A stretch of DNA of 64,000 bases from Ruminiclostridium hungatei (GCF_002051585.1 NZ_MZGX01000022.1:31841-95840); one strand, 5' to 3'. Counted from the first letter of the stretch, positions 25,289-34,614 are shown. The notes: generated by a model not told the origin, from the letters alone. Program-made: numbers and translations.

Positions 25289-25399
25289 AAAAACCCCTCC
25301 ACAAGAAAATACACCGGATTTTCCCGGCTGCCATGGATTATGAAACACACAAGAGTAATAAATTTTTCCCATACAAAAATTTATCTTAACCTATGTGTT

Positions 25400-25428
25400 A
25401 TAATAATAGTTATTATTACAAAAGTCAA
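25400..25428 (-). promoter_or_regulatory. promoter of the Dlt-like operon
   Basis: TTGACT (25423-25428) and TATTAT (25400-25405) with a 17-base spacer on the minus strand. It leaves a leader of about 105 bases to the TTG start. Confidence 0.65.
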
Positions 25429-25501
25429 GTAAGCCATAAAGCACGGCGGCGTCTAGGCGGACCCTGCTGTTGGAATTTTTCACCGGAGGTAATACAAAAG
25501 C

Positions 25502-26098
25502 ATGAGTCAGCATTATTATACAGAAAATCCCGATTCGGAAATTAAAGAAAAAAGCTTTTCTGAAACCATAAATGGCAGGCAACTGAGTTTCACGTCGGTA
25601 AGCGGTGTTTTTTCCTTTGAAGGCAGGATTGACAAGGTGTCTCATAATCTTATCAAAAACTTTACACCCAGCGGCAGTTCCATACTTGACGCGGGCTGCG
25701 GCTACGGTGCAATCGGCCTGTTTCTCAAAGCCCTTTTCCCGTCCCAGCAGGTTTCCATGATAGATATAAATAACAGGGCTCTTGACTATACAAGAAAAAA
25801 TGCTGCTGCAAACAAGCTGGAAGTACAGGTCATTCACAGCAATCTTTACGAAGCTCTTACCGGTAGATTTTTTGACGATATTGTATCAAACCCTCCTTTT
25901 GCAGCAGGTAAGGATTTGAATACCCGGCTTATTGCAGAGGCACGGGGACACTTGTCCGAGAATGGCTCCCTGTGGCTGGTGGCCTTTCACAATAAAGGCG
26001 GCTCAACCTTGAAGGACATCATGAAAAGCGTTTTCGGGAATGTGGAGGATATGGATAAAAGCGGAGGCATCAGGGTATATAAAGCGATTAAAAAATAA
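25502..26098 (+). CDS. class I methyltransferase, RsmC-like
   Basis: A protein of 198 residues. Motif I is ILDAGCGYGAIG, followed by an acidic MIDIN. The motif SNPPFAAG matches the NPPF catalytic signature of N2-guanine and amino-group methyltransferases such as RsmC/RlmG. A role in rRNA m2G modification is therefore likely but not proven. GGAGG precedes the ATG. It is divergent from the Dlt-like operon and is followed 50 bases later by another methyltransferase gene on the same strand. Confidence 0.9.
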   Translation: MSQHYYTENPDSEIKEKSFSETINGRQLSFTSVSGVFSFEGRIDKVSHNLIKNFTPSGSSILDAGCGYGAIGLFLKALFPSQQVSMIDINNRALDYTRKNAAANKLEVQVIHSNLYEALTGRFFDDIVSNPPFAAGKDLNTRLIAEARGHLSENGSLWLVAFHNKGGSTLKDIMKSVFGNVEDMDKSGGIRVYKAIKK

Positions 26099-26148
26099 AG
26101 AACTATTATATATTCGGCCTGAAATTGAAATTAGGAGTGAACCATAAG

Positions 26149-26838
26149 ATGGGTATGGAATGGTATGACATGGTAGCCAAAAAGAATGGTGGATATAAAA
26201 GCAACGCAATATTTACTGTGGAGGGAATTTCCGGCGAAGATGTTTTTGAAAAAGAGTTAATTCAATTATTACGTAATTCAAAATCAGCCTTGGACGCAGG
26301 GTGTGGACATGGGGATTTTACTATAAAAATGGCAAAGTACGCCTATGGAATTGTTGGATTTGATTGGTCTATAGAATTATTAAAAATTGCCGACTCACTA
26401 AAAGAGCATTATAAAGCAGACAATGTAAATTTCGTACGTGCTGCCACAAAATCAGAATTACCCTTTGAAGATGGACAATTTGACTTAGTGTATTGTAGAA
26501 GAGGACCAACCTCAATTACTAAACATAGTCGGATTCTTTGTCCTGGGGGAATAATATATGGTATTTGCCCTGAATACCCTGATATCATTGCTATTCTTTC
26601 TGAAAGATTATCTGATAATGGTTTTATTGATATCCAATTTAATATTTTTGATGATGTAATATGCGTTTTCCCCAATGATAGAGAATTTGCAAAATTTTTA
26701 ACAGCATTTCCTGGTAACCCAGATTACACCTTGCCTGAGAACAAGCCGCTAATAGATGAAAAAGTCAATGAAAATATGATAAATGGGCGTCTATGTTATA
26801 GACAATGGCGAATCATTTGGAAGGCCATAAAATCATAA
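26149..26838 (+). CDS. class I SAM-dependent methyltransferase
   Basis: A protein of 229 residues from the ATG at 26149 (AGGAG 11 bases upstream; an earlier ATG at 26125 and a later one at 26155 are alternatives). Motif I reads ALDAGCGHGDFT, followed by GFDWS and FDLVYCRRGP. The family transfers a methyl group from S-adenosylmethionine; the substrate is unknown. The gene is AT-richer than its neighbour and sits at the edge of the island that splits the ecfA genes, which fits recent acquisition. It converges on ecfA1. Confidence 0.83.
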   Translation: MGMEWYDMVAKKNGGYKSNAIFTVEGISGEDVFEKELIQLLRNSKSALDAGCGHGDFTIKMAKYAYGIVGFDWSIELLKIADSLKEHYKADNVNFVRAATKSELPFEDGQFDLVYCRRGPTSITKHSRILCPGGIIYGICPEYPDIIAILSERLSDNGFIDIQFNIFDDVICVFPNDREFAKFLTAFPGNPDYTLPENKPLIDEKVNENMINGRLCYRQWRIIWKAIKS

Positions 26839-26867
26839 GAATATGGACAGACAATCATATAATTTTT

Positions 26868-27731
26868 TTATGGATTATTTTTCTGCCTTGCCAAACCCTT
26901 TATTATCTCGAAAGCCTCGTCTACTGAAAGTGGAAGCCTTTGGATATCAAAGCCCTGTTTCTTCAGGTTGTACATCAGTTCTGTAACCTGCGGCACGTCC
27001 AGACCAAGGCTCTTCACCTTTTCCACATTGCTGAAAACCGCCTGGGGCGAACCGTCCAGTACAAGCTCTCCATGGTCTATTATCATCAGCCTGTCCGCAA
27101 TTGCAGCCTCATCCATATGATGTGTTATGTGTATAATTGTAATGTTTTCTTCCCTGTTGAGTTTTTTCAGTACCTTTATTACTTCTCTTCGGCCTACCGG
27201 GTCCAGCATTGAGGTAGCCTCGTCAAGTATTATGCACTCCGGCTTCATAGCCAGTATTCCTGCTATGGCAACCCTCTGTTTCTGTCCTCCTGACAAAAGA
27301 TGCGGTGCATTCCTTTTGAACTGGCCTATTCCCACTGTCTCCAGAGCTTCATCAACTCTTCTCCTTATCTCTGCAGGCTCCACACCCAGATTTTCCGGGC
27401 CAAAAGCAACATCTTCCTCAACAGTAGTTGCAATTATCTGATTGTCCGGATTCTGAAAAACCATGCCGGCATTACTTCTGATATCCCAAACATTGTCTTC
27501 AAGGGCTGTGTCCTTTCCTGCTACCAGGACAATACCTTTTTTGGGGACAAGAAGTGCGTTCAGAAGCCTGGAAAAGGTTGATTTTCCTGAACCGTTCCGT
27601 CCGAGAATAACAACAAAATCGCCCTTTTCTATCTTGGCGGAAACGCCTTCAAGAGCTGGAACCTCCACCGGGATCTCACCATAGGTGGTATATGAAAAGC
27701 TCACTTCCTGAACATCAAAAAATATACTCAT
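26868..27731 (-). CDS. ecfA1: ECF transporter ATPase EcfA1
   Basis: An ATPase of 287 residues from the ATG at 27731 (GGAGGG upstream). It has Walker [10 protein letters not shown], signature [13 protein letters not shown] and [13 protein letters not shown]; the DEATSMLD form is typical of EcfA1, in contrast to DEPTAGLD in EcfA2. It should form a heterodimer with EcfA2. It follows rplQ, as in most clostridia, but with a MITE-like element between, and its usual partner gene ecfA2 is displaced by 7.7 kb. The divergent methyltransferase genes make transcription through to ecfA2 unlikely. Confidence 0.97.
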   Translation of the reverse strand: MSIFFDVQEVSFSYTTYGEIPVEVPALEGVSAKIEKGDFVVILGRNGSGKSTFSRLLNALLVPKKGIVLVAGKDTALEDNVWDIRSNAGMVFQNPDNQIIATTVEEDVAFGPENLGVEPAEIRRRVDEALETVGIGQFKRNAPHLLSGGQKQRVAIAGILAMKPECIILDEATSMLDPVGRREVIKVLKKLNREENITIIHITHHMDEAAIADRLMIIDHGELVLDGSPQAVFSNVEKVKSLGLDVPQVTELMYNLKKQGFDIQRLPLSVDEAFEIIKGLARQKNNP

Positions 27732-27828
27732 GTAACCCTCCAAAAAATTTAATCCATATTGCAGTGGTAACTTCCATCCCTTATATAAAAAATTAATTTC
27801 TTACCAAGCTGCCATATTAAGTATTCCC

Positions 27829-28043
27829 GTACAATATAGAGAAATGGATTGCCACAAAGTACTTGCCTGTAAAAATACGGTTCACCGTAAACATTTTCAT
27901 TCCGTCGCAGCGACTCGCCCATCCGGGTCTCGCGTGCTGCATCAAAGTGACATCCTGTCACTTTGCCGGAAAAAATATTTACGTTTCACCTACTTTTTCA
28001 GCAAGTACCTTTTAATCAGCCTTCCCATTTCTCTATATTGTAC
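27829..28043. mobile_element. 215-bp MITE-like element with 19-bp terminal inverted repeats
   Basis: Perfect 19-bp terminal inverted repeats (27829-27847 and 28025-28043, starting GTACAATATAGAGAAATGG) enclose a non-coding, partly palindromic core. Subterminal AAGTACTTGC/GCAAGTAC arms also pair, and a perfect 10-bp hairpin lies at 27943-27965. There is no open frame of use. The flanks show no clear target duplication apart from a possible TA. This looks like a non-autonomous miniature transposable element. Confidence 0.65.
27943..27965. repeat. perfect hairpin inside the MITE-like element
   Basis: CAAAGTGACA and TGTCACTTTG flank a three-base loop. It lies near the centre of the element at 27829-28043. 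Confidence 0.7.
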
Positions 28044-28156
28044 TCGCATACTTTTAAATGAGAATTCATAAACAATAAATTAATTTTTTTCACACTAGAT
28101 TATTAACACATAGTCCAGTATGTATAAAATTACTTTGCAGTACAACACTCATACAA

Positions 28157-28215
28157 ATATAGGGACCAAACCTGCCGGACATACATTTGCTGCCAACAGG
28201 TCCAATCCCTAATAT
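28157..28215 (-). terminator. possible terminator hairpin downstream of rplQ
   Basis: ATATAGGGA...ACCTG pairs with CAGGT...TCCCTAATAT, with a few mismatches and a long inner loop. No strong U-run follows on the minus strand, so this may be a processing or weak termination site. A second hairpin (GGTCAC/GTGACC inside GAGGC/GCCTC arms, 28307-28359) lies directly after the rplQ stop. The rest of 27744-28357 is the MITE-like element and AT-rich DNA. Confidence 0.45.
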
Positions 28216-28357
28216 TTTAGTTTAATTATTTATACTGAATTATAACGCCTAAATTCAAATGAAATTTTTCAATTGTAGAAAAATCTCATTACATCAGCGG
28301 CGTTTCAATGAGGCAAAGGTCACAGTTGGTGACCATGGATACATTTTTCCCGCCTCG

Positions 28358-28882
28358 TTATACCAACTCAAGGATAACCATTTCAGCAGCGTCGCCTCTT
28401 CTTGGTCCCAGCTTGTATATTCTTGTATAACCACCATTCTTGCCCTTGTACTTAGGAGCAATTTCATCAAAAAGCTTATCTGTGATGTTTACGTTCTTTC
28501 CATCAGCAGTAGTTGGTCTGTAAACCCAATTCATTATAAGTCTTCTTGCATGAAGTCTTGATGCATTATCAACTGATACCATATCAGTCTTCTGCTCTCT
28601 GTCGATAACCAAGTACTTGTTGCCGTTCTTGGATGTCTTGGAGTCAGTAAGCTTAGCACCTTTGCTGTCAACCTTAGCTAAACTGATCTTTACCTGCTTT
28701 GAAGTAAAGTTGTCTGCTTCCTTGATCGCTATAGTGATAAGTTTTTCTGCAATATTTTTAACTTCCTTGGCTCTCGCCTCAGTAGTTTCAATTCTGCCAC
28801 TTACAAATAATGCTGTTGTAAGATTCTTTAAAATTGCCTTTCTTTGGTCAGTTGCACGCCCTAACTTTCTTTGCGCTGGCAT
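28358..28882 (-). CDS. rplQ: 50S ribosomal protein L17
   Basis: An L17 of 174 residues. The N-terminal [21 protein letters not shown] is the family signature. Clostridial L17 proteins carry an internal insert, and this length fits them. It is a 50S protein near the exit tunnel. AAGGAGG precedes the ATG. It is the last gene of the alpha operon, 116 bases after rpoA. Confidence 0.98.
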   Translation of the reverse strand: MPAQRKLGRATDQRKAILKNLTTALFVSGRIETTEARAKEVKNIAEKLITIAIKEADNFTSKQVKISLAKVDSKGAKLTDSKTSKNGNKYLVIDREQKTDMVSVDNASRLHARRLIMNWVYRPTTADGKNVNITDKLFDEIAPKYKGKNGGYTRIYKLGPRRGDAAEMVILELV

Positions 28883-28998
28883 TACCTATCCCTCCTTACC
28901 TTGTATTTTACTTGTAATGCATTTATATTTCTCATAGTAATTATTCTGGAAACAAAGGTAAACATTTACGTTTTTCTTTGCTATGCCTGCATTGCAGA

Positions 28999-29946
28999 CT
29001 ATTCTTCACTTGGAGCCAATACAAGTCCAAGTGCCTGGAGCTTCTGAAGAACCTCTTCAAGAGACTTTCTGCCGAGATTTCTTACCTTCATCATATCCTC
29101 TTCGGTCTTGTTGGTAAGATCCTCAACAGTATTTATGCCGGCTCTTTTGAGACAATTGTAAGATCTTACTGAGAGATCCAGTTCCTCAATTGTCATCTCA
29201 AGAACTTTTTCTTTCTTTGTTTCTTCTTTTTCTACCATAATTTCAGTATGCTTAGCTTGATCTGACAAGTCCACAAACAGATTCAAATGTTCGCTCAATA
29301 TCTTGGCGCCAAGGCTTATAGCCTCGTCAGGATTAATACTTCCGTCTGTCCAAACCTCCAAGGTAAGCTTGTCATAATCTGTTATCTGACCAACACGGGT
29401 GTTTTCCACAGTGTAATTAACCTTTTTAACAGGAGTATAAATCGAGTCAACAGGTATTACACCAATCGGCTGTCCCGGCTGCTTGTTCTTTTCAGCCGCA
29501 ACATAGCCTCTGCCCTTGCTGATTACAAGTTCCATGTAGAATCTGTGGTCGCCGTTCAATGTTGCAACATGAAGATCCGGATTAAGTATCTCTACATCCT
29601 GATCTGTTATGATATCACCAGCGGTGATAGGTCCTTCACCATTTGCATCAATATATATGACCTTCGATCCTTCGCCATGCATTTTTAAAGAAAGAGCCTT
29701 AATATTAAGTATTATTTCTGTTACGTCCTCAACTACACCCGGCACTGTGGAGAATTCATGCAACACTCCGTCAATCTTTATGGAATTGACAGCGGCACCA
29801 GGTAAAGAAGAAAGCAATATTCTTCTCAAGGAATTACCGAGAGTAATACCATAGCCTCTTTCCAAAGGCTCAACAATAAACTTGCCGTATGTGTTATCAT
29901 CGCTATTAGCAACACATTCAATTCTAGGCTTTTCTATTTCTATCAC
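28999..29946 (-). CDS. rpoA: DNA-directed RNA polymerase alpha subunit
   Basis: A protein of 315 residues from GTG at 29946 (GGGAGGG six bases upstream); a TTG one codon earlier is possible. The N-terminal domain ([21 protein letters not shown], here [14 protein letters not shown]) dimerises and nucleates the polymerase. The C-terminal domain (residues 245-310, [19 protein letters not shown]) binds UP elements and activators. It lies between rpsD and rplQ in the alpha operon. Confidence 0.99.
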   Translation of the reverse strand: MIEIEKPRIECVANSDDNTYGKFIVEPLERGYGITLGNSLRRILLSSLPGAAVNSIKIDGVLHEFSTVPGVVEDVTEIILNIKALSLKMHGEGSKVIYIDANGEGPITAGDIITDQDVEILNPDLHVATLNGDHRFYMELVISKGRGYVAAEKNKQPGQPIGVIPVDSIYTPVKKVNYTVENTRVGQITDYDKLTLEVWTDGSINPDEAISLGAKILSEHLNLFVDLSDQAKHTEIMVEKEETKKEKVLEMTIEELDLSVRSYNCLKRAGINTVEDLTNKTEEDMMKVRNLGRKSLEEVLQKLQALGLVLAPSEE

Positions 29947-29983
29947 CAAAAACCCTCCCTTAACAACTTTTTATTTTTTGAGG

Positions 29984-30043
29984 GCAACTGATTCTAACAT
30001 ACATCTCATAGAGAATTATTGTGGAAATAATCCTTTCAGTTGC
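29984..30043 (-). repeat. nested inverted repeats in the rpsD-rpoA spacer
   Basis: GCAACTGA (29984-29991) and TCAGTTGC (30036-30043) pair perfectly around a smaller ATTATT/AATAAT hairpin at 30015-30031. The 123-base spacer is long for an operon, and the structure lies in the rpoA mRNA leader. Confidence 0.5.
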
Positions 30044-30072
30044 TTCCAAGTTAATTATCCATCTACCTATTA

Positions 30073-30699
30073 TTACTTGGAGTACAACTCTACGATCAAA
30101 TGTTCCTTTATCGGCAAATCAATATCTTCTCTAGCAGGAAGAGCGACAACTTTTCCTGTGAAGTTTTCTGCATCATACTCGAGCCACTTCGGAATTACCT
30201 TACCACCAGTTATATCACTGATAGCCTTAACCTTTTCAGAGCTTCTGCTCTTGGGAGCGAGTGCTATAACATCTCCAACCTTTAAGAGGTATGAAGGTAT
30301 GTTTACACGTCTTCCGTTTACAGTAAAGTGTCCATGTGTTACCAACTGTCTTGATTCCGGTCTTGAAGTACCAAGTCCAAGTCTGTAGACAACATTGTCA
30401 AGTCTTGTTTCCAATATCTGTAACAAGTTTTCACCTGTTATGCCCTTACGTCTTGAAGCCATTTCAAAATATTCACTGAACTGGCCTTCCAGTATGCCGT
30501 AATATCTTCTTACCTTTTGCTTTTCACGATGTTGTATACCGTATTCTGACATCTTCTTCTTAGCCTGTCCGTGTTGTCCGGGCGCATATGCCCTTCTTGC
30601 TATAGAACATTTGTCAGTATAACATCTCTCACCCTTTAAAAAGAGCTTCTCGCCCTCTCTGCGGCAAAGTCTGCAAACTGCTTCAGTATATCTTGCCAT
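30073..30699 (-). CDS. rpsD: 30S ribosomal protein S4
   Basis: An S4 of 208 residues of the zinc-binding type, with cysteines in CRLCRREG and CYTDKC near the N-terminus. The S4 RNA-binding domain ([31 protein letters not shown]) follows. S4 nucleates 30S assembly and often represses its own operon. It lies 28 bases after rpsK. Confidence 0.99.
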   Translation of the reverse strand: MARYTEAVCRLCRREGEKLFLKGERCYTDKCSIARRAYAPGQHGQAKKKMSEYGIQHREKQKVRRYYGILEGQFSEYFEMASRRKGITGENLLQILETRLDNVVYRLGLGTSRPESRQLVTHGHFTVNGRRVNIPSYLLKVGDVIALAPKSRSSEKVKAISDITGGKVIPKWLEYDAENFTGKVVALPAREDIDLPIKEHLIVELYSK

Positions 30700-30726
30700 T
30701 TAAATTTACACCTCCATAATAATCAA

Positions 30727-31131
30727 TTAAACTCTTCTACGCTTAGGTGGTCTGCAGCCATTATGAGGAATTGGTGTAACGTCCTTTATAAGACTAACTT
30801 CCAAACCAGCAGCCTGCAATGCTCTGATTGCCGCTTCTCTGCCTGCTCCAGGTCCCTTTACGTATACTTCAACAGTTTTAAGTCCATGTTCCATTGCAGC
30901 CTTTGCAGCCGTTTCTGCAGCCATCTGTGCAGCAAATGGCGTACTCTTTCTTGAACCTCTGAAACCCAATCCGCCTGCACTTGCCCATGAAAGCGCATTT
31001 CCGGCAGTATCTGTCAAGGTAACAATTGTATTATTAAAAGATGAACGGATATGAGCTGCTCCACGTTCAATATTTTTACGTTCTCTTCTTTTTCTGGTTG
31101 TTCTTTTAGCACCAGCAGTCTTTGTTGCCAT
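30727..31131 (-). CDS. rpsK: 30S ribosomal protein S11
   Basis: An S11 of 134 residues with a basic N-terminus and the conserved [30 protein letters not shown] and C-terminal [12 protein letters not shown] segments. It binds 16S rRNA in the 30S platform next to the mRNA exit. It follows rpsM by 21 bases in the alpha operon. Confidence 0.99.
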   Translation of the reverse strand: MATKTAGAKRTTRKRRERKNIERGAAHIRSSFNNTIVTLTDTAGNALSWASAGGLGFRGSRKSTPFAAQMAAETAAKAAMEHGLKTVEVYVKGPGAGREAAIRALQAAGLEVSLIKDVTPIPHNGCRPPKRRRV

Positions 31132-31152
31132 GTGTTCGCAAACCTCCTTTAA

Positions 31153-31521
31153 CTATTTCTTTTTACCGCTAACGGTTTTTGAAGGGCCTTTTCTAGTCCT
31201 TGCATTTGTCTTTGTACGCTGACCTCTTACTGGAAGACCCATTCTGTGTCTTCTTCCCCTGTAGCAGCCTATTTCAATAAGGCGCTTGATGTTCAACGCT
31301 ACTTCTCTTCTAAGGTCACCTTCAACCTTATATTCTCTGTCGATAGTTTCTCTTAGTTTGTTGATTTCATCGTCAGTCAGATCTCTAACTCTTGTGTCGG
31401 GATTGATGCCAGTCTTAACGAGAATTTCATTTGACTTAGCTCTTCCGATTCCAAAAATGTAAGTTAGACCAATTTCAACCCTTTTTTCTCTGGGTAAATC
31501 TACTCCGGCAATACGTGCCAT
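31153..31521 (-). CDS. rpsM: 30S ribosomal protein S13
   Basis: An S13 of 122 residues. [20 protein letters not shown] is the signature start and the basic C-terminal tail reaches the P-site tRNA. It lies in the 30S head and contacts the 50S subunit. It is the first gene of the alpha segment. The 362-base gap to rpmJ holds a terminator-like hairpin and a candidate promoter, so it may start its own transcription unit. Confidence 0.99.
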   Translation of the reverse strand: MARIAGVDLPREKRVEIGLTYIFGIGRAKSNEILVKTGINPDTRVRDLTDDEINKLRETIDREYKVEGDLRREVALNIKRLIEIGCYRGRRHRMGLPVRGQRTKTNARTRKGPSKTVSGKKK

Positions 31522-31563
31522 ACTTTTCCTACACCTCCAAATAATTTCTCATAACTTATTCTT

Positions 31564-31590
31564 GTAAAAAAGCCTTCGGGCTTTTTTTAC
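31564..31590 (-). terminator. terminator-like hairpin between rpmJ and rpsM
   Basis: GTAAAAAAGCC and GGCTTTTTTTAC form a stem with a stable TTCG loop and a run of seven T on one arm. Its form is that of a canonical bidirectional intrinsic terminator, yet it lies inside the ribosomal protein cluster. Confidence 0.7.
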
Positions 31591-31625
31591 GCGAAGCCTG
31601 AATACATGATCAGCCTGCTTCGCGT
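31589..31625 (-). repeat. inverted repeat next to the rpmJ-rpsM terminator
   Basis: ACGCGAAGC (31589-31597) and GCTTCGCGT (31617-31625) are perfect arms around 19 bases. They share the GCGAA/TTCGC core with hairpins in the rplF-rpsH and rpsQ-rpmC spacers. Confidence 0.55.
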
Positions 31626-31731
31626 ACTGCATGCTAATTCTCCACCGCAGGATGCAGATATTGTAATTATTGCCATTCCCAAGGCCAAACAGCCTATGGC
31701 ATCCAAATCCTGGCGATATCGTCAAATATTT

Positions 31732-31759
31732 AAAATATCATCAAGAATAACAAAGTCAA
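31732..31759 (-). promoter_or_regulatory. candidate promoter for rpsM-rplQ
   Basis: TTGACT (31754-31759) and TATTTT (31732-31737) are 16 bases apart on the minus strand, upstream of the terminator-like hairpin. A GTCAAT/ATTGAC inverted repeat (31755-31768) covers the -35 element, and a GAGAATT/AATTCTC hairpin lies at 31772-31790. The rest of 31626-31883 holds nothing recognised. Confidence 0.4.
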
Positions 31760-31883
31760 TAAATTGACATTGAGAATTGGGAAAATTCTCTTGTTCAGCC
31801 GCTTCTTGTGAGATTTTACGAAAGTAAGTATTGCTTATCGGGCATAGCACCCGTTTATGGGCCGTAAACGGCCCACCTCAAAA

Positions 31884-31997
31884 TCAACCCTGCTTCTGCT
31901 TGTGCTTTGGGTTTTCGCAGATTATCATAACTCTGCCTTTTCTCTTAATGATCTTGCACTTTTCACATATAGTCTTAACTGATGGTTTAACTTTCAT
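31884..31997 (-). CDS. rpmJ: 50S ribosomal protein L36
   Basis: A 37-residue protein that starts [15 protein letters not shown] and carries CxxC (Cys11, Cys14), a later cysteine and a histidine, the zinc-ribbon ligands of the C+ form of L36. A GGAGG site precedes the ATG at 31997. It lies 102 bases downstream of infA, the usual order infA-rpmJ-rpsM. Confidence 0.97.
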   Translation of the reverse strand: MKVKPSVKTICEKCKIIKRKGRVMIICENPKHKQKQG

Positions 31998-32099
31998 TTT
32001 AATAGCCTCCTTATATTAAGAAACAAACCTGTCTTATTAATTAATACTGCTTTTTATATTTAATAATACCTTTCCCATTTCACAACCAGTAGAGGTATA

Positions 32100-32318
32100 T
32101 TATTTTGCTCTCCAAGTAATCCTTCCTCTGGTAAGGTCATATGGGGACAATTCAATTGTCACTTTATCACCGGGAAGTATCCGGATAAAGTTCATTCTTA
32201 ACTTACCTGAAATATGAGCCAGAACTTTATGGCCATTTTCAAGCTCAACCTGGAACATAGCATTTGGTAATGCCTCAATTACGGTTCCTTCGACTTCTAT
32301 AACATCATCTTTTGCCAA
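32100..32318 (-). CDS. infA: translation initiation factor IF-1
   Basis: A 72-residue S1-fold (OB) protein from a TTG start at 32318, with GGAGG seven to eight bases upstream. The residues after the start are [13 protein letters not shown] longer ATG frame to 32348 adds an unconserved tail and is rejected. IF-1 blocks the A site during initiation. It follows the KOW-domain gene and precedes rpmJ. Confidence 0.98.
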   Translation of the reverse strand: MAKDDVIEVEGTVIEALPNAMFQVELENGHKVLAHISGKLRMNFIRILPGDKVTIELSPYDLTRGRITWRAK

Positions 32319-32415
32319 ACTTGCACCTCCTCCAGAGTTCTCCTTCAAATACCACGAAATATACCGGGATATTTACAGAATAGGATTTTTATCTATTAAT
32401 AATTTTTACCGGAAA

Positions 32416-32697
32416 TTATTCCCCGCTCTCACTTTTCTCTTTTACCTCGGCAAGAGCCTTTCTAATCTCGGCATTGGTAACTTTTATGCTGTCATTGAGT
32501 TTTTTGGTCAAAGACTCAATAATTATTGAAGTAATATCCAGATGCTTGATTTTTTTCTTCTTGGGATTTTCAAATCTTCTGAGATCACCATCACTGACAA
32601 ACACATACTTGTCGTCGACAATACCGCTGATAATAAAAATCCTGCCTTCATCCCGCCCTGCCTTTGAACAAACTACCTGTCCCAGCATTACATTCAT
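32416..32697 (-). CDS. KOW-domain RNA-binding protein (L14e-like)
   Basis: A protein of 93 residues from the ATG at 32697 (GGAGG six bases upstream). The N-terminal part (LGQVVCSKAGRDEGRIFIISG) is a KOW motif like those of L14e/L27e. The remainder is lysine-rich and ends acidic. Proteins of this kind sit between map and infA in many clostridia and are thought to be ribosome-associated; their role is unclear. A candidate promoter at 32930-32958 suggests it starts an internal transcription unit with infA and rpmJ. Confidence 0.85.
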   Translation of the reverse strand: MNVMLGQVVCSKAGRDEGRIFIISGIVDDKYVFVSDGDLRRFENPKKKKIKHLDITSIIIESLTKKLNDSIKVTNAEIRKALAEVKEKSESGE

Positions 32698-32929
32698 GCT
32701 AAACCTCCAAGTCATAAGACAACGGCGACACAAAATGAAAATAAAATCCTGAAAATCACTTGCACGTTTGAAACTTCAACGCGAGGAACGTGGTGCAACC
32801 CACAAAACAATCCATTGCCCGCGTTATTCAAAACTCTGTCACCTTCTATGCATAAAATTCCATCTATCAATTTGCGGCGGCTTAAATAAAGCACTTTCGC
32901 ATAATTGACACAGGTCAAACCAAATATAA

Positions 32930-32958
32930 ATTATACAGGAAAACTGCAATAATAACAA
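32930..32958 (-). promoter_or_regulatory. internal promoter upstream of the KOW-infA-rpmJ genes
   Basis: TTGTTA (32953-32958) and TATAAT (32930-32935) with a 17-base spacer on the minus strand, just past the map stop. The long leader (about 230 bases) contains a CACGTT/AACGTG hairpin. Confidence 0.6.
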
Positions 32959-32977
32959 TACATTTATTAAAATTCTT

Positions 32978-33748
32978 TTAAAACTTTGTTAAAAGCAACG
33001 GTCCATTAGCCGTGATAGCTACCGTATTCTCATAATGAGCCGAAAGCGACCCGTCCGCCGTCACTACCGTCCAACTGTTATTCTGCAACCTGACACTGTA
33101 ATCCCCGGCATTTACCATGGGCTCCACAGCGATGGTCATTCCGCTTTCCAGCTTTGCACCCCGGCGTTTGGTAATATAGTTGGGAATATCCGGCAGTTCA
33201 TGCAAGTCTTTTCCTATACCGTGACCAACGAAATCCCTGACTACCGAAAAGCCGTTGCTTTCGGCATGCATCTGAATTGCCTCAGAAATATCTCTTATGT
33301 GCTTGCCGATTTCCATCTGCTTCAGTCCTTCATAAAAACTCTGCCGGGTTTCGGATATGAGTTTCTGTGCCTCATGGGATATTTTGCCCACTCCATAGGT
33401 CCGGGCGGCATCAGCGTGATAGCCGTCCAGATAGACACCTACATCTATGCTAATAATATCGCCATCTTTCAGATGATTTAAACTGCTGGGTATTCCGTGA
33501 ACCACTTCTTCATTTACAGATGTGCATATGCTTGCCGGAAACGGCACTACTCCGGGTACGCCCGGATTATAGCCCATAAATGACGGGACAGCCTTATGCT
33601 TTTTTATATTGTCAAAAGCTATTCTATCCAGTTCCTTTGTGGTAACACCGGGAGCTATATTCTTTTTAAGCAACTGAAGAGTTTCATACAGAACCTCTCC
33701 CGCCTTCCTCATCTTATCTATTTCAGATTGCGATTTTATAGTAAACAT
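32978..33748 (-). CDS. map: methionine aminopeptidase type I
   Basis: An enzyme of 256 residues that removes the N-terminal methionine from nascent proteins. All metal ligands can be seen: aspartates in SIDVGVY and HADAARTY, histidine in GHGIGKDLHE, and glutamates in VEPMVN and YENTVAI. GAGGTAG precedes the ATG. It lies 18 bases after adk, the usual secY-adk-map order. Confidence 0.98.
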   Translation of the reverse strand: MFTIKSQSEIDKMRKAGEVLYETLQLLKKNIAPGVTTKELDRIAFDNIKKHKAVPSFMGYNPGVPGVVPFPASICTSVNEEVVHGIPSSLNHLKDGDIISIDVGVYLDGYHADAARTYGVGKISHEAQKLISETRQSFYEGLKQMEIGKHIRDISEAIQMHAESNGFSVVRDFVGHGIGKDLHELPDIPNYITKRRGAKLESGMTIAVEPMVNAGDYSVRLQNNSWTVVTADGSLSAHYENTVAITANGPLLLTKF

Positions 33749-33766
33749 GCCTACCTCTAGTCCTTA

Positions 33767-34411
33767 TTATAATCCCAAAGCCTCAAATACCCTTGAAGTT
33801 GTTTCCTCAACCGCATCAGCACCTTCAGCAGTTTTCAGCTTTCCGGCCTTTTCATAATAGCTTATTAAAGGCTGTGTCTGCTTGTGGTAAGTCTCAAGCC
33901 TGTTCAATACTGTTTCGGCAGCATCATCTGCTCTTTGTATTACCGGCGTCTTGCAAATGTCACAGATTCCCTCAACCTTGGTAGGATTGAAAGCAACATG
34001 GTATGATGCTCCGCAGTTGGGGCAGGTGCGTCTGCCTGACATTCTTTCAATAATATCCTCATCCTTGACGCTTATCAGCAAGGTGGCATCCAACTCAATA
34101 CTCATTTCACCGAGAACACTGTCAAGATATTCGGCCTGCGGTATTGTCCTTGGAAAACCGTCAAGTACAAATCCTTTTTCACAGTCGGGATTGGCCAGTC
34201 TGTCCTTAACTATTTCAACTGTAAGTTCATCCGGAACAAGCTGTCCTTTGTCCATATATTCCTTTGCCTTTAGACCAAGTGGAGTATTCCCCTTTATATT
34301 TGCTCTGAAGATATCTCCTGTAGATATATGTGGTATGGATAGTCTTTCAGATATATTCTTGGCCTGAGTTCCCTTTCCTGCACCAGGAGCCCCTAAAAGT
34401 ACGATCTTCAT
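33767..34411 (-). CDS. adk: adenylate kinase
   Basis: An enzyme of 214 residues that interconverts AMP, ADP and ATP. The P-loop [10 protein letters not shown] is at the N-terminus, and the lid carries CPNC and CDIC, a four-cysteine zinc site typical of Gram-positive Adk. GGGGG precedes the ATG. It lies 203 bases after secY, with two hairpins in the gap. Confidence 0.99.
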   Translation of the reverse strand: MKIVLLGAPGAGKGTQAKNISERLSIPHISTGDIFRANIKGNTPLGLKAKEYMDKGQLVPDELTVEIVKDRLANPDCEKGFVLDGFPRTIPQAEYLDSVLGEMSIELDATLLISVKDEDIIERMSGRRTCPNCGASYHVAFNPTKVEGICDICKTPVIQRADDAAETVLNRLETYHKQTQPLISYYEKAGKLKTAEGADAVEETTSRVFEALGL

Positions 34412-34444
34412 AATGTTTACCCCCTTATTACCGTTCTACCAGCA

Positions 34445-34462
34445 TTCCGGACACCTCCGGAA
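34445..34462 (-). repeat. hairpin in the adk leader
   Basis: TTCCGGA and TCCGGAA form a perfect 7-bp stem with a four-base loop, about 35 bases before the adk start codon. It may affect translation or mark a processing site. Confidence 0.4.
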
Positions 34463-34542
34463 ATACTTCTACAATAACTGACCTCAATGGTATAAATTAA
34501 AATCAAATGAATAAAATTAAAAAGCAAACAAATTTAAAGTAA

Positions 34543-34566
34543 GGGTTTATGACGTATCATAAACCC
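34543..34566 (-). terminator. terminator-like hairpin between secY and adk
   Basis: GGGTTTATGA and TCATAAACCC form a perfect 10-bp stem with a CGTA loop. On the minus strand it is followed by TTACTTTAAATTTG. It could reduce read-through from secY into adk. Confidence 0.5.
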
Positions 34567-34614
34567 CAAACATTTAAATTATTTATATAAGCTATGGATT
34601 ACACTGACTGCGGA

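Noticed and set aside
28307..28359. Hairpin after rplQ considered as a riboswitch for ecfA1
   Set aside because: It directly follows the rplQ stop and lies 576 bases from the ecfA1 start with a MITE-like element between; a 3'-end hairpin is simpler.
32712..32918. Minus-strand 68-codon frame between map and the KOW gene
   Set aside because: No ribosome binding site and no family features; lies in the leader of the internal promoter.
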